NCBI GenBank assembly: GCA_046542845.1
Contig: JBKHAN010000007.1
Coordinates: forward strand, 14,189 to 78,188
Direction: 5' to 3'
DNA length: 64,000 bases
Origin: SKKC01 sp046542845
Lineage (GTDB): Bacteria; Spirochaetota; Spirochaetia; DSM-27196; SKKC01
Shown here: piece by piece, positions 53,412-63,992 of the stretch
Position numbering within the stretch: the stretch's first letter is position 1
Layout: every line of letters starts with the position of its first letter
Translations under genes and position numbers: made by a program
The notes under the pieces: model-generated
What the model was told of the DNA's origin: nothing
Database searches by the model: none
What the model saw: the letters and a program-made list of their open reading frames with translations, nothing else

Positions 53412-54437
53412 TCAGTCTTCCTCTTCTTCTTCGTCCTCTTCCTCAAGCTCATCTTCTTCGTCAGCGTCTACCTCATCCACGTCAGTGTCATCGTCCTCGT
53501 CGACCTCGTCTTCATCGTCGGCCACAAGTCCGGCTTCCTCGTCCTCGTCCTCGTCCTCTTCGTCTTCCTCGTCTTCGTCGCGTGCTGCCAAAGGCGAGTC
53601 AAGATCGTCGATAAGCTCTTCTTCGTCGGTAAAGGCGTCGTCCTCGTCTATAAGATCGGCAAGCCCCCCCGTGGAGTCTTCGTCGAGAACGTCCATGAGA
53701 CCTTCAGCATCGTCGTCCGGGCTTGCCTGGTCGTCTTCGACGTAAAAAACGATCTTCGAGCAGTACGGGCAGAAATGAATCGACTCCGCTGAGCGTACGT
53801 CGTTCACAAACTGTCGAGGGAGTATCATGTTGCATCCGCTGCAGACGCCCTTGCGAAGCGGGACGATGCCTTCGCCCTCCTGACTCCGGATAATACGGTC
53901 AAACTTGAACAGAAGATTTTCATCCATTCCAGGCGTAACGATATCGGCTTCGGACTTCAACGCGTCGATCTGCGTCCGCTTGCTCTCGCTCTCGCTCTCT
54001 ATTCGACTCTGCTCGTCCTCAAGCTCTTTTTCCTGCTCCGAAATCATGAGCTCTTCACGCTCAAGGCTGTGCTTCATTTCCTCAAGGATCCGCTCTTCAC
54101 GCTGCAGCTCTTTTCTGAGCTGCTGCTCCCGTTCGCCTGCCTCGCGGATTTCCTTGTCGAGAGCTTCGTATTCACGCTGCGTCTTGATCTCGGCCATCTG
54201 CTGCTCGTAGTGCTCACGATCACGCTCTGCCTCGTCCATGCGCGCCTTGATGTCTCTGATCCGCGTCCTCGTCTGTTCGTATTCCTCGTTTTTCTCGATG
54301 TACTGTCGTTTCAGTCTGGTCAGGAGCTCGGTCTTGGTAGAAAGGCTCTTCGGAATGTTCTTGAGCTCCTGTTCGATCCGATACCGCTCGGACAGGATGT
54401 CCTGAAGGGTTTTCAGTTTCTCTATTACGTCCTGCAC
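53412..54437 (-). CDS. Coiled-coil zinc-ribbon protein with highly acidic tail
   Basis: The 341-residue protein has a long N-terminal coiled coil (about residues 1-165, charged heptads), a C4 zinc ribbon with Cys199, Cys202, Cys223 and Cys226 (GVCSGCNM and HFCPYCSK), and a C-terminal tail of about 110 residues in which 67 are Asp or Glu and only one Arg or Lys. The first two parts match the DUF164/zf-RING_7 family of putative nucleic-acid-binding proteins also present in other spirochaetes beside rpoD and dnaG. The tail is not part of that family. Its stop is 24 bases before rnpB. Function unknown; acidic tails can mimic nucleic acid. Confidence 0.82.
   Translation of the reverse strand: MQDVIEKLKTLQDILSERYRIEQELKNIPKSLSTKTELLTRLKRQYIEKNEEYEQTRTRIRDIKARMDEAERDREHYEQQMAEIKTQREYEALDKEIREAGEREQQLRKELQREERILEEMKHSLEREELMISEQEKELEDEQSRIESESESKRTQIDALKSEADIVTPGMDENLLFKFDRIIRSQEGEGIVPLRKGVCSGCNMILPRQFVNDVRSAESIHFCPYCSKIVFYVEDDQASPDDDAEGLMDVLDEDSTGGLADLIDEDDAFTDEEELIDDLDSPLAARDEDEEDEEDEDEDEEAGLVADDEDEVDEDDDTDVDEVDADEEDELEEEDEEEEED
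53415..53744 (-). repeat. Low-complexity GAA/GAC/GAT codon tract
   Basis: The DNA for the acidic tail is a purine-rich, near-repetitive tract of GAN codons on the minus strand, with short tandem hexamers (GAGGAC-like) best seen at about 53530-53585. Such tracts can change length by slippage; no frameshift is present here. Confidence 0.6.
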
Positions 54438-54476
54438 TCTACAATCCTCCCGCGTCGTGCCTGTAATTCCTGTTTT

Positions 54477-56205
<1,729 letters not shown>

Positions 56206-56213
<8 letters not shown>

Positions 56214-57963
56214 GCTGTACCACCTTCAATTTCTGCAATTCACCATCGAGGTACGCTTTTTCCGTCATAAGTCTCCGTTGCTCTTCCACAGAATTGTCTG
56301 CCGATCGAAGCTGCGACTGAACGCTGCGCAACTTCGTTTCGACCGCGCGCCGCTTTACTGCCCGCACGGCGTCCCGTACCACCTGTTCGGTATTAACCGA
56401 AAACTCGTCCCCCGCTGCGCGCTCATACAGCAGCTGATGCAGTCGCTGATCTTCCACTCGAGCCAGAATTCTGTCGAAATCCGATTCTTCGGCACGATAC
56501 GACTCTTCGAGCGCGATATACAGATCGCGAGCCATGTTGTCACTGAGATCGTCTACCTGCAGTATTGTTCGTACCAACGGAAAATGCTCGCAGTTAACTG
56601 CAACCGCGAGCATGAGGTACAACTCCTCCGAAAGTGAATCCATTCGTTTATTTGATTCATCTTGAGACACGCTACCGGGCTTCAGGCCCTGTTTTCGCTT
56701 TTCAAACTCCCGTATAATGCTAGATCTCTGCAAATCCAGAGTATCGGCGATGTATGCCAAGCTTGCCTCTTGACGAACCTCAGAACGTATACTTTGAATA
56801 TACGGAAACAGCTCCCGCAAAACAAGCTCTTTACCCTCGGGACTGTCAGATTGAGATCGCGTGCCATACACACCGGTAAAATATTCCAAACTACTTATAG
56901 CTGAAACAGCAGATTCCTGCAATACTGCTTCTCCGCCCTCTACAAGTAAATCCGCCGGATCCTTACCCGCCGGAAGCTCGACGACGGTCGGGCGGATGTC
57001 GTGCTGCTCGCAAATGATCGATGCCTTCATGGATGCTGCGAAGCCGGCACGGTCGGCGTCGAGGATGAGCACCGCGCGCTCGACGAAACGCGACAGACTT
57101 TTCGCCTGTTCCGGTGTAAACGCTGTTCCCAGCGGCGCAACTGCGTTTCGTACACCGGCCTGATGCATCGCGAGCACGTCGGTGTACCCTTCGACCAGAA
57201 TAAAATCACCTGAAGAGCGTATCGACTGAAGCGAGGGATACAGACCGTAGAGTTCTCTCGACTTCTGGAAAATGTCGGTATTGGGGCTGTTCAGGTATTT
57301 GGGACCGTCTCCGCTCAGCAGTCGACCACCGAAAGCAATAACGTCTCCGTTTCTCGAAACGATCGGGAACATAAGTCGCCCCGCGAACAGGGCACGACGC
57401 GGGTTTGCGCGCGTAAAAAGACCGCTGGTAGCAAGGAATTCCGCGGAATATGACTTCTGGAGCAGAAACTTATACAGCCAGAACGCATCCTTCGGTGCCC
57501 AACCGAGCTGAAACGCCTCCTGCGTGTCCGGGCTGATACCTCGACGCTTGAGGTACTCTCTCGCCTCACGGCCCTCAGCGTGGCTTTTGAGAAGATACCG
57601 AAAACTACCGCAGACGCGCCGGTATAACTCCCGCAACGGTTCGCGACTGGAGACTTCGGTCGGGTCGCTGTCCTCCGCGATTTCTATCCCGACGCGACGC
57701 GCGAGCATCCGCACCGCCTCGGGAAAGCTTACACGCTCCATTTCCATAACGAAGGTGAACAGGTTCCCGCCCTTGTTTGTGGAGAAACAGTAGAAAAGTC
57801 CGCGATCGGGACTTACGGTGAACGATGGGGTTTTCTCCTGAGTAAACGGACTCAGACCCCAGTAACGGTTTCCTCTTCGGGTGAGCGCGACGTACTCGCC
57901 GACCACGTCGACGATATCAACCTGGTCGCGTACGCTCTCTATGACCGAATCAGGAATCCTCAT
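56206..57963 (-). CDS. dnaG: DNA primase DnaG with degenerate N-terminal zinc motif
   Basis: DnaG lays down RNA primers at replication forks. The 585-residue protein has an N-terminal CHC2-type domain, a TOPRIM catalytic domain with LVEGYTDVLAMHQAG and ILDADRAG (conserved Glu and Asp residues for metal), and a C-terminal helical helicase-binding part. In the first domain the zinc ligands are normally C, H, C, C (CPFH ... CFGC). Here they read Ser38, Thr41, Cys59 and Thr62, so three of four are lost, while surrounding residues (EKTPSFTVSP, GG) are kept. The gene is followed by rpoD with an eight-base overlap. Confidence 0.95.
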
Positions 57964-57983
57964 TCATACCCCTTCACCACGGA

Positions 57984-60900
57984 CTATCGTTCGAGAATGA
58001 ACTCTACGCGGCGATTTTTCCACCGCTCGTCCAGGTCGTCATGCGGAACGAGGGGGTCACGCCCCCCTCGGCCGACGGTATCGATGCGCCCGGCCGACAT
58101 TCCACGCTCGATAAGTGCCTGCCGTACCGACTGTGCCCGCTGCAGGGAAAGAGGTGCCAGATATTCCACTTCTTCGCGTTCGGTACCCGAGGGGTTGACC
58201 GCGTGCCCCTCGACCGTTATCCGGTACTGGGGATAGCGGTCAAAAATCTCCACCAGCCTGTCGAGAACCAGCGAGTTCTGTCGTCCCCGCGGGTCTTCGG
58301 TGTCGATAATGAGCGAAGAACTGTTCGGCAGAAAGGTGATACTGGGTATCTGCACTTTCAGGGCGTCTCCGTCAACCACAACCAGAATATCGACCGGAAT
58401 GACGCCTTCAACAGATGTCTCATTCCCATAGACGTCCCGCACAGTCAACACGTAGGGGTAATCCTCCGCGGATATGACGAGCTCGCCGTCTATCGCGCGT
58501 CCGTCCCAGAGAATGCTTTCAGCCGGCGTCCCCGAACCGAAGAATTCGTTGAAAAAGCGTCCGTTCCTGTCCAGGATCTCAAACACCCATTCGTCGATTT
58601 CAACGGGACTGTCGACCGCAATCTGTATCTCGAGTTCATCCCGATCAGTGCTTCCGTCAGGCGCAAAAGGGATCGGATTCAGGGCTACATCGACCTCAGG
58701 GGGATTCGCCACTACATCAAACGCACTCGATCGGACCCTTGGACGGTTTCCTTTCTCATAGCGCGCTGTGAAGACTGCGTGGTACCGCCCGTCGTCAACA
58801 ACAGAACCGGATTCGTCCCGGCCATCCCACCTGAGCTCCTGCTCGCGTTCAAGCGTATCCCCGCGAAATCGCCGGACGACCCGCTGTGAATCCACCGACT
58901 CGATACGCAGTTCCCAGTCGGACAACCCTTCGGTAAGCGATGCGATCAGTGAGAACCCCAGATCCTCAAACAGGCCGTTTCCAGTCGGAGCAATGCCCGG
59001 GGCGTCTATCGTAAGAAAGAGGCGTGCTTCGCGCGTATCGAGCCGGATATCGTCGATCGAAGCTTCGAGCGTATTACCAGCGGTATCCGTCGCCGTCAGT
59101 TCGTAGCGATACAGTCCGTCGGCAACCCGGTTCCCGACATCGTCACGACCATCCCACTGGAAATTTCGTGGCCGTCCCGACCACTCGTAGGAACGGACAG
59201 TTTGACCCGACGCGTCGGTCACCCGCCCCTGCCACAAGGACTCTTCGCTTCCAGACTGTGTAAATCCGACAGATTGCCTGCCGTCCTGCCCGTCCGGCGA
59301 GAACAGACGGTGATCAACCGAAAGATTCACTTCCGGCGCACGCGTATCGGCAATGAACTCCGGCGTCTCGGCCGCGGCACTGACATCCGTCTCGAACACG
59401 ACTTCGAGATTCGCGCGGTATCGCCCGTCTGGAATCTGTCGCCCTTGGCGGTCAATCCCGTCCCAGACAACCTGCGACGGGACCTCGCTGTTTCCCTGAA
59501 AGGTCCTGACAGCTTCCTGTGCTTCATTCAGGATCTCCAGACGATACGAGCGCACCTCCTGCGTCGCGCGAACCCGGGGGAAAAGACTGACGGTATCCCT
59601 GACACCGTTCGAGTTCGGAGAAAAGGCGTCGAGGTCAATCGTGAGAAGGACGTCAACATCTTCGGTTGTGAGCGTAACGGTCGCCGTCTCAGGGTCGGAT
59701 CGGTTGCCTGCCGCATCGACACCTTCGAGTTCGTAGGTGTAGTCACCGTCGTCGGCGAGCGGGCCTGCTGTGGTACGACCGTCCCACACGTATCTGGCGG
59801 GTGGAACCCGGTTCCAGCGAACTTCGTGTACGGTCTCTTCCTCGTTGTTCCGCACTCGTGCGATCCAGTAGTCCGCTGCGTCGGCCTCGTGGTAGAAAAC
59901 CATCCCGTCGCGATTGCCGTCTCCCGTGGGAGTAAAGACATCGGTCTCCGTCAGTACGGATGCTTGCGGCGGCGTGGTGTCGACCACGAACGCCGGTGAA
60001 ACGGCCCGCTCGACGCGTCCGACACGATATCGCACCTGAAGCTCCGCGGTGTATGCGCCGTCCGGAAGCAGCGTGCCGTCGGATGCCCGACCGCGGAAAT
60101 CGTAGCGTTCCGGGGGTCCGTCAACGCCACCACCGAGGCCGAACACGGCGCTGCCGGCCGCGTCCCGTACCGTCATCTCCCAGGACTGAATATTCCTTCG
60201 CACCGGAACGTCCATGCGTATTCCCAGCTGCTCGTTTACGCCATTCCCGGTAGGCGCGAGATACGCGCGGTCTATCGTCAGTGCGACCGGGGTTTCCTGA
60301 GTATCGATAATGATGTTCGACAGATTCGCCGTGAACTCGTTGCCGGCCCGATCCGTCGCGTACAGGCGATAGGAATAGACGCCGTCGTCGACCCGGGCCT
60401 CGTTATCGTCGGTCCCGTCCCAATCGAAGGACTCAGGCGGACCGTTTACCCACTCGAACGTCCGAACAAGCTCACCGTCCGCTGCACGGATCTCCCCCAC
60501 CCAGAGATCCTCGGAGGAACCAGCCTGTCTCACGGGAAATCGGTCACGAATACCATCGCCATCGGGTGAAAAGACGCGCTCGGCGCCAAACGGCGTCGTA
60601 AGCTCTGCTTCCGGCGGCGTCAGGTCGACGACCACTTCGAACGTATCCGACACCGCCACATTGTCGTTGTCGTCCCACGCCTCCACGAAAAACCGGTACG
60701 AGCCGTCGGGAACAATTGCTCCCGCGTCCGATCGGCCGTTCCACCGGAAACGCTCCGGCACGGTGATACCGGTGTCTATACGGCCGAGTCGCTCAAAAAA
60801 GGTTGCGACACTGCGTTCGGGCGGCAACGGGGCCCGGGCCGAAACCTCACGAACCGTATCGCCCTGTTCATTCTGTACGACGAAGCGGTACCCGAAAAGA

Positions 60901-62078
60901 AAACGGTCTTCGTCGACAATATCCACCGGGACTACAATGTCGTCCTGTACGCCCGAATTATTCGGGCTGATATACTGACGATCCTCGTATTCTACCTCGA
61001 TTACCGGCGGAGTATCGTCGACGCTCCCGAGCGATGCCGTGAGGCCACCTGAGAGACCCCATACCGACCCGTACAGCGGTCGTGCTGCGCTGTGGACGGC
61101 AAACTCGTTTCGCTCCCAGCCCCGTTCCGAAATAAGCGTCTCCGCCGTGCCCGGCGAGCCGGGGAGACCCGTGGTAAAACGTCCGGTGACGGCGAAGGAA
61201 GGGACGAGTGAACGGCTCGGGGTGTTACGGTCGAACATCTCCCGGGCGCTCAGACCAATGCCGGTGCTGAATACGATGCGATCGAAAAGATGCATTTCCG
61301 CTGCAACCGACAGTCTTCCGTCACGGAATCCCGGTGTCGAGATGTCGGTGTACAGCTCCACAGACAGGTCTTCGCCGTCAATCACGGGAAGCATCAGACC
61401 AATCTGGGGAGTAAACGACGCGGGAAGTCCTGAAAAGCCTTCGAGAGGCCGGTAGGGATATCCGATGCGTCGTATCGACCCACCCCACTGTGCACCTTCG
61501 TAGCCGAAGATTGTCGCCGGCTTATGAATGAAACCGATATCCAGCCCCGTTCCGAAGGCGAGCCCCCCACCGTGTCCGCCGAAATCGGTCGTCACACCGG
61601 CGCCGACAAGCAGATCGTCCCAGACATCCCGCGAATACCCGAAGGAAAGCATAAGACCGGACCCGACATCAAAATCGCGAAGCCCCGTTGATATAAGCCC
61701 GAATCCACCCGTGAATACCCCGTACCTGCTCGGCTGTGACGCCATTACGCTTCCCGCATGGCCGTCCCAACCCTGGCCGTCACGCCCGAAGCCCGTAAGG
61801 CCTGTGTATGAAAGGCTGACAACCGTCCTTTGCAGCGCGCCGGACGCCGCCGGGTTCAATACAGTGAAATCAGGATTATCCTGCCGTGAGACCGAACCCT
61901 CACCGCTCGCGAGCGCCGCAGAGCGTAGAAATGGTATCTGTTCTCCGACCGGCGCGACTGTCCTTTGAGCCGATGCAAATTCGACCGTCAGAAACAGCAC
62001 CGTGATTGAAGCGAGTATTCTAGCTGCGGAGATGGCTGTCCCCGCTCGCTTCGTGGATTTCCTGTTCGATACGCTCAA
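57984..62078 (-). CDS. Giant outer-membrane protein: beta-barrel-like region, eight Ig-like (FlgD-type) modules, OmpA domain
   Basis: The protein of about 1364 residues has a signal peptide (core ARILASITVLFLTVEFASA), a region of about 290 residues with the look of an outer-membrane barrel (NPAASG ... LSLSYTGLTGFG-like strands), eight tandem modules over about residues 350-1240, each with an F-S-P-D-G-like start and a WDGR...DGxYxYxL-type end, and a C-terminal OmpA-like peptidoglycan-binding domain (ITVEGHA ... NRRVEF). It probably links the outer membrane to the cell wall. Start uncertain: I propose the TTG at 62078, since it just precedes the signal peptide; a longer reading from 62204 puts charged, cysteine-rich sequence first. 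Confidence 0.82.
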   Translation of the reverse strand: MSVSNRKSTKRAGTAISAARILASITVLFLTVEFASAQRTVAPVGEQIPFLRSAALASGEGSVSRQDNPDFTVLNPAASGALQRTVVSLSYTGLTGFGRDGQGWDGHAGSVMASQPSRYGVFTGGFGLISTGLRDFDVGSGLMLSFGYSRDVWDDLLVGAGVTTDFGGHGGGLAFGTGLDIGFIHKPATIFGYEGAQWGGSIRRIGYPYRPLEGFSGLPASFTPQIGLMLPVIDGEDLSVELYTDISTPGFRDGRLSVAAEMHLFDRIVFSTGIGLSAREMFDRNTPSRSLVPSFAVTGRFTTGLPGSPGTAETLISERGWERNEFAVHSAARPLYGSVWGLSGGLTASLGSVDDTPPVIEVEYEDRQYISPNNSGVQDDIVVPVDIVDEDRFLFGYRFVVQNEQGDTVREVSARAPLPPERSVATFFERLGRIDTGITVPERFRWNGRSDAGAIVPDGSYRFFVEAWDDNDNVAVSDTFEVVVDLTPPEAELTTPFGAERVFSPDGDGIRDRFPVRQAGSSEDLWVGEIRAADGELVRTFEWVNGPPESFDWDGTDDNEARVDDGVYSYRLYATDRAGNEFTANLSNIIIDTQETPVALTIDRAYLAPTGNGVNEQLGIRMDVPVRRNIQSWEMTVRDAAGSAVFGLGGGVDGPPERYDFRGRASDGTLLPDGAYTAELQVRYRVGRVERAVSPAFVVDTTPPQASVLTETDVFTPTGDGNRDGMVFYHEADAADYWIARVRNNEEETVHEVRWNRVPPARYVWDGRTTAGPLADDGDYTYELEGVDAAGNRSDPETATVTLTTEDVDVLLTIDLDAFSPNSNGVRDTVSLFPRVRATQEVRSYRLEILNEAQEAVRTFQGNSEVPSQVVWDGIDRQGRQIPDGRYRANLEVVFETDVSAAAETPEFIADTRAPEVNLSVDHRLFSPDGQDGRQSVGFTQSGSEESLWQGRVTDASGQTVRSYEWSGRPRNFQWDGRDDVGNRVADGLYRYELTATDTAGNTLEASIDDIRLDTREARLFLTIDAPGIAPTGNGLFEDLGFSLIASLTEGLSDWELRIESVDSQRVVRRFRGDTLEREQELRWDGRDESGSVVDDGRYHAVFTARYEKGNRPRVRSSAFDVVANPPEVDVALNPIPFAPDGSTDRDELEIQIAVDSPVEIDEWVFEILDRNGRFFNEFFGSGTPAESILWDGRAIDGELVISAEDYPYVLTVRDVYGNETSVEGVIPVDILVVVDGDALKVQIPSITFLPNSSSLIIDTEDPRGRQNSLVLDRLVEIFDRYPQYRITVEGHAVNPSGTEREEVEYLAPLSLQRAQSVRQALIERGMSAGRIDTVGRGGRDPLVPHDDLDERWKNRRVEFILER

Positions 62079-62226
62079 GTTCTTCAATTGACAATTCCTG
62101 CTGCAGATTCTGTTCGATGGTACGAAGCAGTCTCCGACACGAAGAGTCCAGTACTTCTTCATTTTTCCGCAGTAAAACGAAAAGGGATATCGTCTGGTTA
62201 CCATCGATCGTTACGGAGCTGCTCAT
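62020..62226 (-). CDS. Small acidic helical protein overlapping the giant OmpA gene
   Basis: A 68-residue reading frame (MSSSVTIDGNQ ... GDSHLRS) is predicted to be helical after residue 13, with a charged EELERIEQEIHEA segment. Its last 59 bases overlap the start of the giant protein in a different frame, so it may be translationally coupled to it. There is no strong ribosome-binding site. It may be real because it fills the otherwise empty 150-base gap after the MBL gene; it may also be spurious. Confidence 0.5.
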   Translation of the reverse strand: MSSSVTIDGNQTISLFVLLRKNEEVLDSSCRRLLRTIEQNLQQELSIEELERIEQEIHEASGDSHLRS

Positions 62227-62275
62227 TTCAGAATCTCAAGTGTAGCACATTCTGTCGGATCCCACCTGACGCCGG

Positions 62276-63223
62276 CTACACGCGGTGAACGGTTCCCTCA
62301 ATAGCCATATGCACCTCAAGCGAATCGTGACCGCTTCTCGCTGCGTACCAGCGCGCCGCCTGAAGGTTTCTGTACAGTTTGCGGTCGTCGTACAGCGGTT
62401 CGTGATGAAAAAGAAACAATTTGCGTACTCGCCATCCCCCGGCAAAATCGACGTCCAGGCTGTAACTCGAATGGCCCCAGTCATACTTTTCTATGGCTTC
62501 GCCAAGGGTGTACTGCGCATCGAGGACCATCGCGTGAACGGATCCGAAGAAACTGCGATTCGATTCGTTACGCTCGAACTCGCTGTCGGACAGCTCGACG
62601 TCGGGAGCGAACACAAGCACCCTCCCGTTTTCCTCTACCCGGTACGCGTAGGCACCTCCGGGGTGGTTGACCCGGCGCCAGCTGATGGCGGCGGACCCGA
62701 CGTGTAAGGAACCCGATTCCGGGAGCTTGTGGAACGCGAGGGAACTCCGCATCGTGCCTTCCATGGTAACCGGAAAGTAGGGATGCCTCATCTGGTTCCG
62801 GACGATGTCCTCAAACCCCGGTACGGGACTGTAAAAATTGATTGTGTACCCCGGTATGTACGCAGGCGCGAAGAAGGGCAGCCCCTGAAGATGGTCGTAG
62901 TGAAAGTGGGTGAACAGCACGTGGTAGGTCGTCGGACCGTCGTCGGACTTCAGACGTTCGGATGACAGCTCCCTGACCCCGCTCCCGCAATCGAAAATAA
63001 CATGGGTGCCGTCCGAGAGAACAACCTCCAGGCAGGTGGTGTTGCCTCCGGGCGTACCAAACAGCCATTCCGGCAGGTCCGCCATGAACGCCTCTCGGCT
63101 GCTCGGGGACTCGATATCGGACGGTCGTATGCGTTGTACAATCGTGGAGATTTTCCGTTTCAATCGGTCATTTGTCAGAGGTGTCGGTATCGACCCTCGA
63201 ACACCCCAGAATTTAAACGTCAC
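62276..63223 (-). CDS. MBL-fold metal-dependent hydrolase
   Basis: The 315-residue protein belongs to the metallo-beta-lactamase fold: it opens with FKFWGVRGSIPTPL, has GTPGGNTTCLEV and FDCGSGVREL, and the metal-binding motif THFHYDHLQGLPFF. Further metal ligands are plausible at VNHPGGAYAY and FAPDVE. The substrate cannot be inferred; related proteins include phosphodiesterases and nucleases. The GTG at 63223 is preferred because GGAGG at 63229-63233 precedes it by five bases; a longer reading to 63280 runs into the gene before it. Confidence 0.83.
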   Translation of the reverse strand: MTFKFWGVRGSIPTPLTNDRLKRKISTIVQRIRPSDIESPSSREAFMADLPEWLFGTPGGNTTCLEVVLSDGTHVIFDCGSGVRELSSERLKSDDGPTTYHVLFTHFHYDHLQGLPFFAPAYIPGYTINFYSPVPGFEDIVRNQMRHPYFPVTMEGTMRSSLAFHKLPESGSLHVGSAAISWRRVNHPGGAYAYRVEENGRVLVFAPDVELSDSEFERNESNRSFFGSVHAMVLDAQYTLGEAIEKYDWGHSSYSLDVDFAGGWRVRKLFLFHHEPLYDDRKLYRNLQAARWYAARSGHDSLEVHMAIEGTVHRV

Positions 63224-63245
63224 GTCGACCTCCGCGGAACCGGCG

Positions 63246-63680
63246 TCAATCCTCGACGAGAGGCTCCTGTCGTCGAGCAATAAGCCAGTCCAGCACCGTC
63301 TCGTCTGAGTGTCTGCGGCCTATGTTTATACCGGGGCAGTGCGCAGCTTCCTCCTGCCAGGCCTTTTGCGATTCTACGATTGACGGCCAGAAGGGATAGC
63401 TTCGGCATTGAAGCGGCCGAAAAGGATATACACTGCACCGCCCTTCCAGAAAAAACACGCAATCGAAGTTCTCCTGCTCCTTGAGACTGACACGGCGGAC
63501 AAGTCCAAGATCGACTGTCTTGCAGTATGCATCGAGAAACTCGTTCCGGTCGAGTGACAGACCCTCGCAAAGGCGCGATATATCCTTCTCAGATAGAAAA
63601 ACGTATCCGGACTCGTGTCTGCAACAGTTTGAACAGCGTGTACAGGTAAAGCGAAAACCGCTTTTTTTCGCTTCAGGCAT
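63246..63680 (-). CDS. YkgJ-type cysteine-cluster protein
   Basis: The 144-residue protein has the cysteine-rich N-terminus CTRCSNCC, a second group CSVYPFRPLQCRSYPFWP around residues 82-100 and a further cysteine at about 115, the pattern of the YkgJ family of presumed metal or Fe-S cluster proteins. Function is unknown. The ATG at 63680 has AAGG nine bases upstream and starts 21 bases after the tRNA-Tyr gene. The first codons contain a perfect inverted repeat (63649-63657 and 63665-63673). Confidence 0.8.
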   Translation of the reverse strand: MPEAKKSGFRFTCTRCSNCCRHESGYVFLSEKDISRLCEGLSLDRNEFLDAYCKTVDLGLVRRVSLKEQENFDCVFFLEGRCSVYPFRPLQCRSYPFWPSIVESQKAWQEEAAHCPGINIGRRHSDETVLDWLIARRQEPLVED

Positions 63681-63701
63681 CGAACGTGCCTTGAAAAGGT
63701 A

Positions 63702-63784
63702 TGGGGCGAGAAGGATTCGAACCTTCGAAGGCGTACGCCGGCAGATTTACAGTCTGCTCCCTTTGGCCGCTCGGGCATCGCCCC
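63702..63784 (-). tRNA. tRNA-Tyr (anticodon GTA)
   Basis: Reading the minus strand from 63784, the acceptor GGGGCGA pairs with TCGCCCC next to 63702. The anticodon stem GCAGA/TCTGC encloses loop CTGTAAA, so the anticodon is GTA. The T-arm carries GGTTCGAATCC and the long variable arm of a class II tRNA is present; 83 bases. CCA is not encoded. GUA is a substrate for Tgt, also encoded in this window. Confidence 0.96.
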
Positions 63785-63918
63785 GTCATAACACTTCCTG
63801 TTTATCTCCCGCCTGATACGGACAGTTCGGGATACATTTCAGATTCGAAAGCTCTGTGAGCAAAGCCCTCGAACCGAGTGCGTCAGAACGTAGCACCACG
63901 TATGCCCTGCTGTCAATA

Positions 63919-63992
63919 AGCCACCTGCCGGATTCGAACCGGCGACCCCGAGATTACAAGTCACGTGCTCTGGCCAGCTGAGCTAAGGTGGC
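63919..63992 (-). tRNA. tRNA-Thr (anticodon TGT)
   Basis: Reading the minus strand from 63992, acceptor GCCACCT pairs with AGGTGGC; the anticodon loop CTTGTAA gives TGT (Thr). The D arm has AGCTCAGCTGG and the T arm GGTTCGAATCC. The anticodon stem CGTGA/TCTCG has one T-T mismatch in the middle. CCA is not encoded. The 134 bases between this gene and tRNA-Tyr contain nothing I can name. Confidence 0.93.

Noticed and set aside
53415..53744. Possible CRISPR-like tandem repeat
   Set aside because: The periodicity is that of GAA/GAC codons with no conserved spacer-length units; it encodes protein.
53171..53792. Open frames of 147 and 160 codons on the plus strand
   Set aside because: They overlap the RNase P RNA and the complement of the acidic tail; the low-complexity sequence explains the open frames.
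63785..63918. Third tRNA or small RNA between tRNA-Tyr and tRNA-Thr
   Set aside because: The string GATTCGAAAGC recalls a T-loop, but no acceptor, D or anticodon stems can be paired around it.
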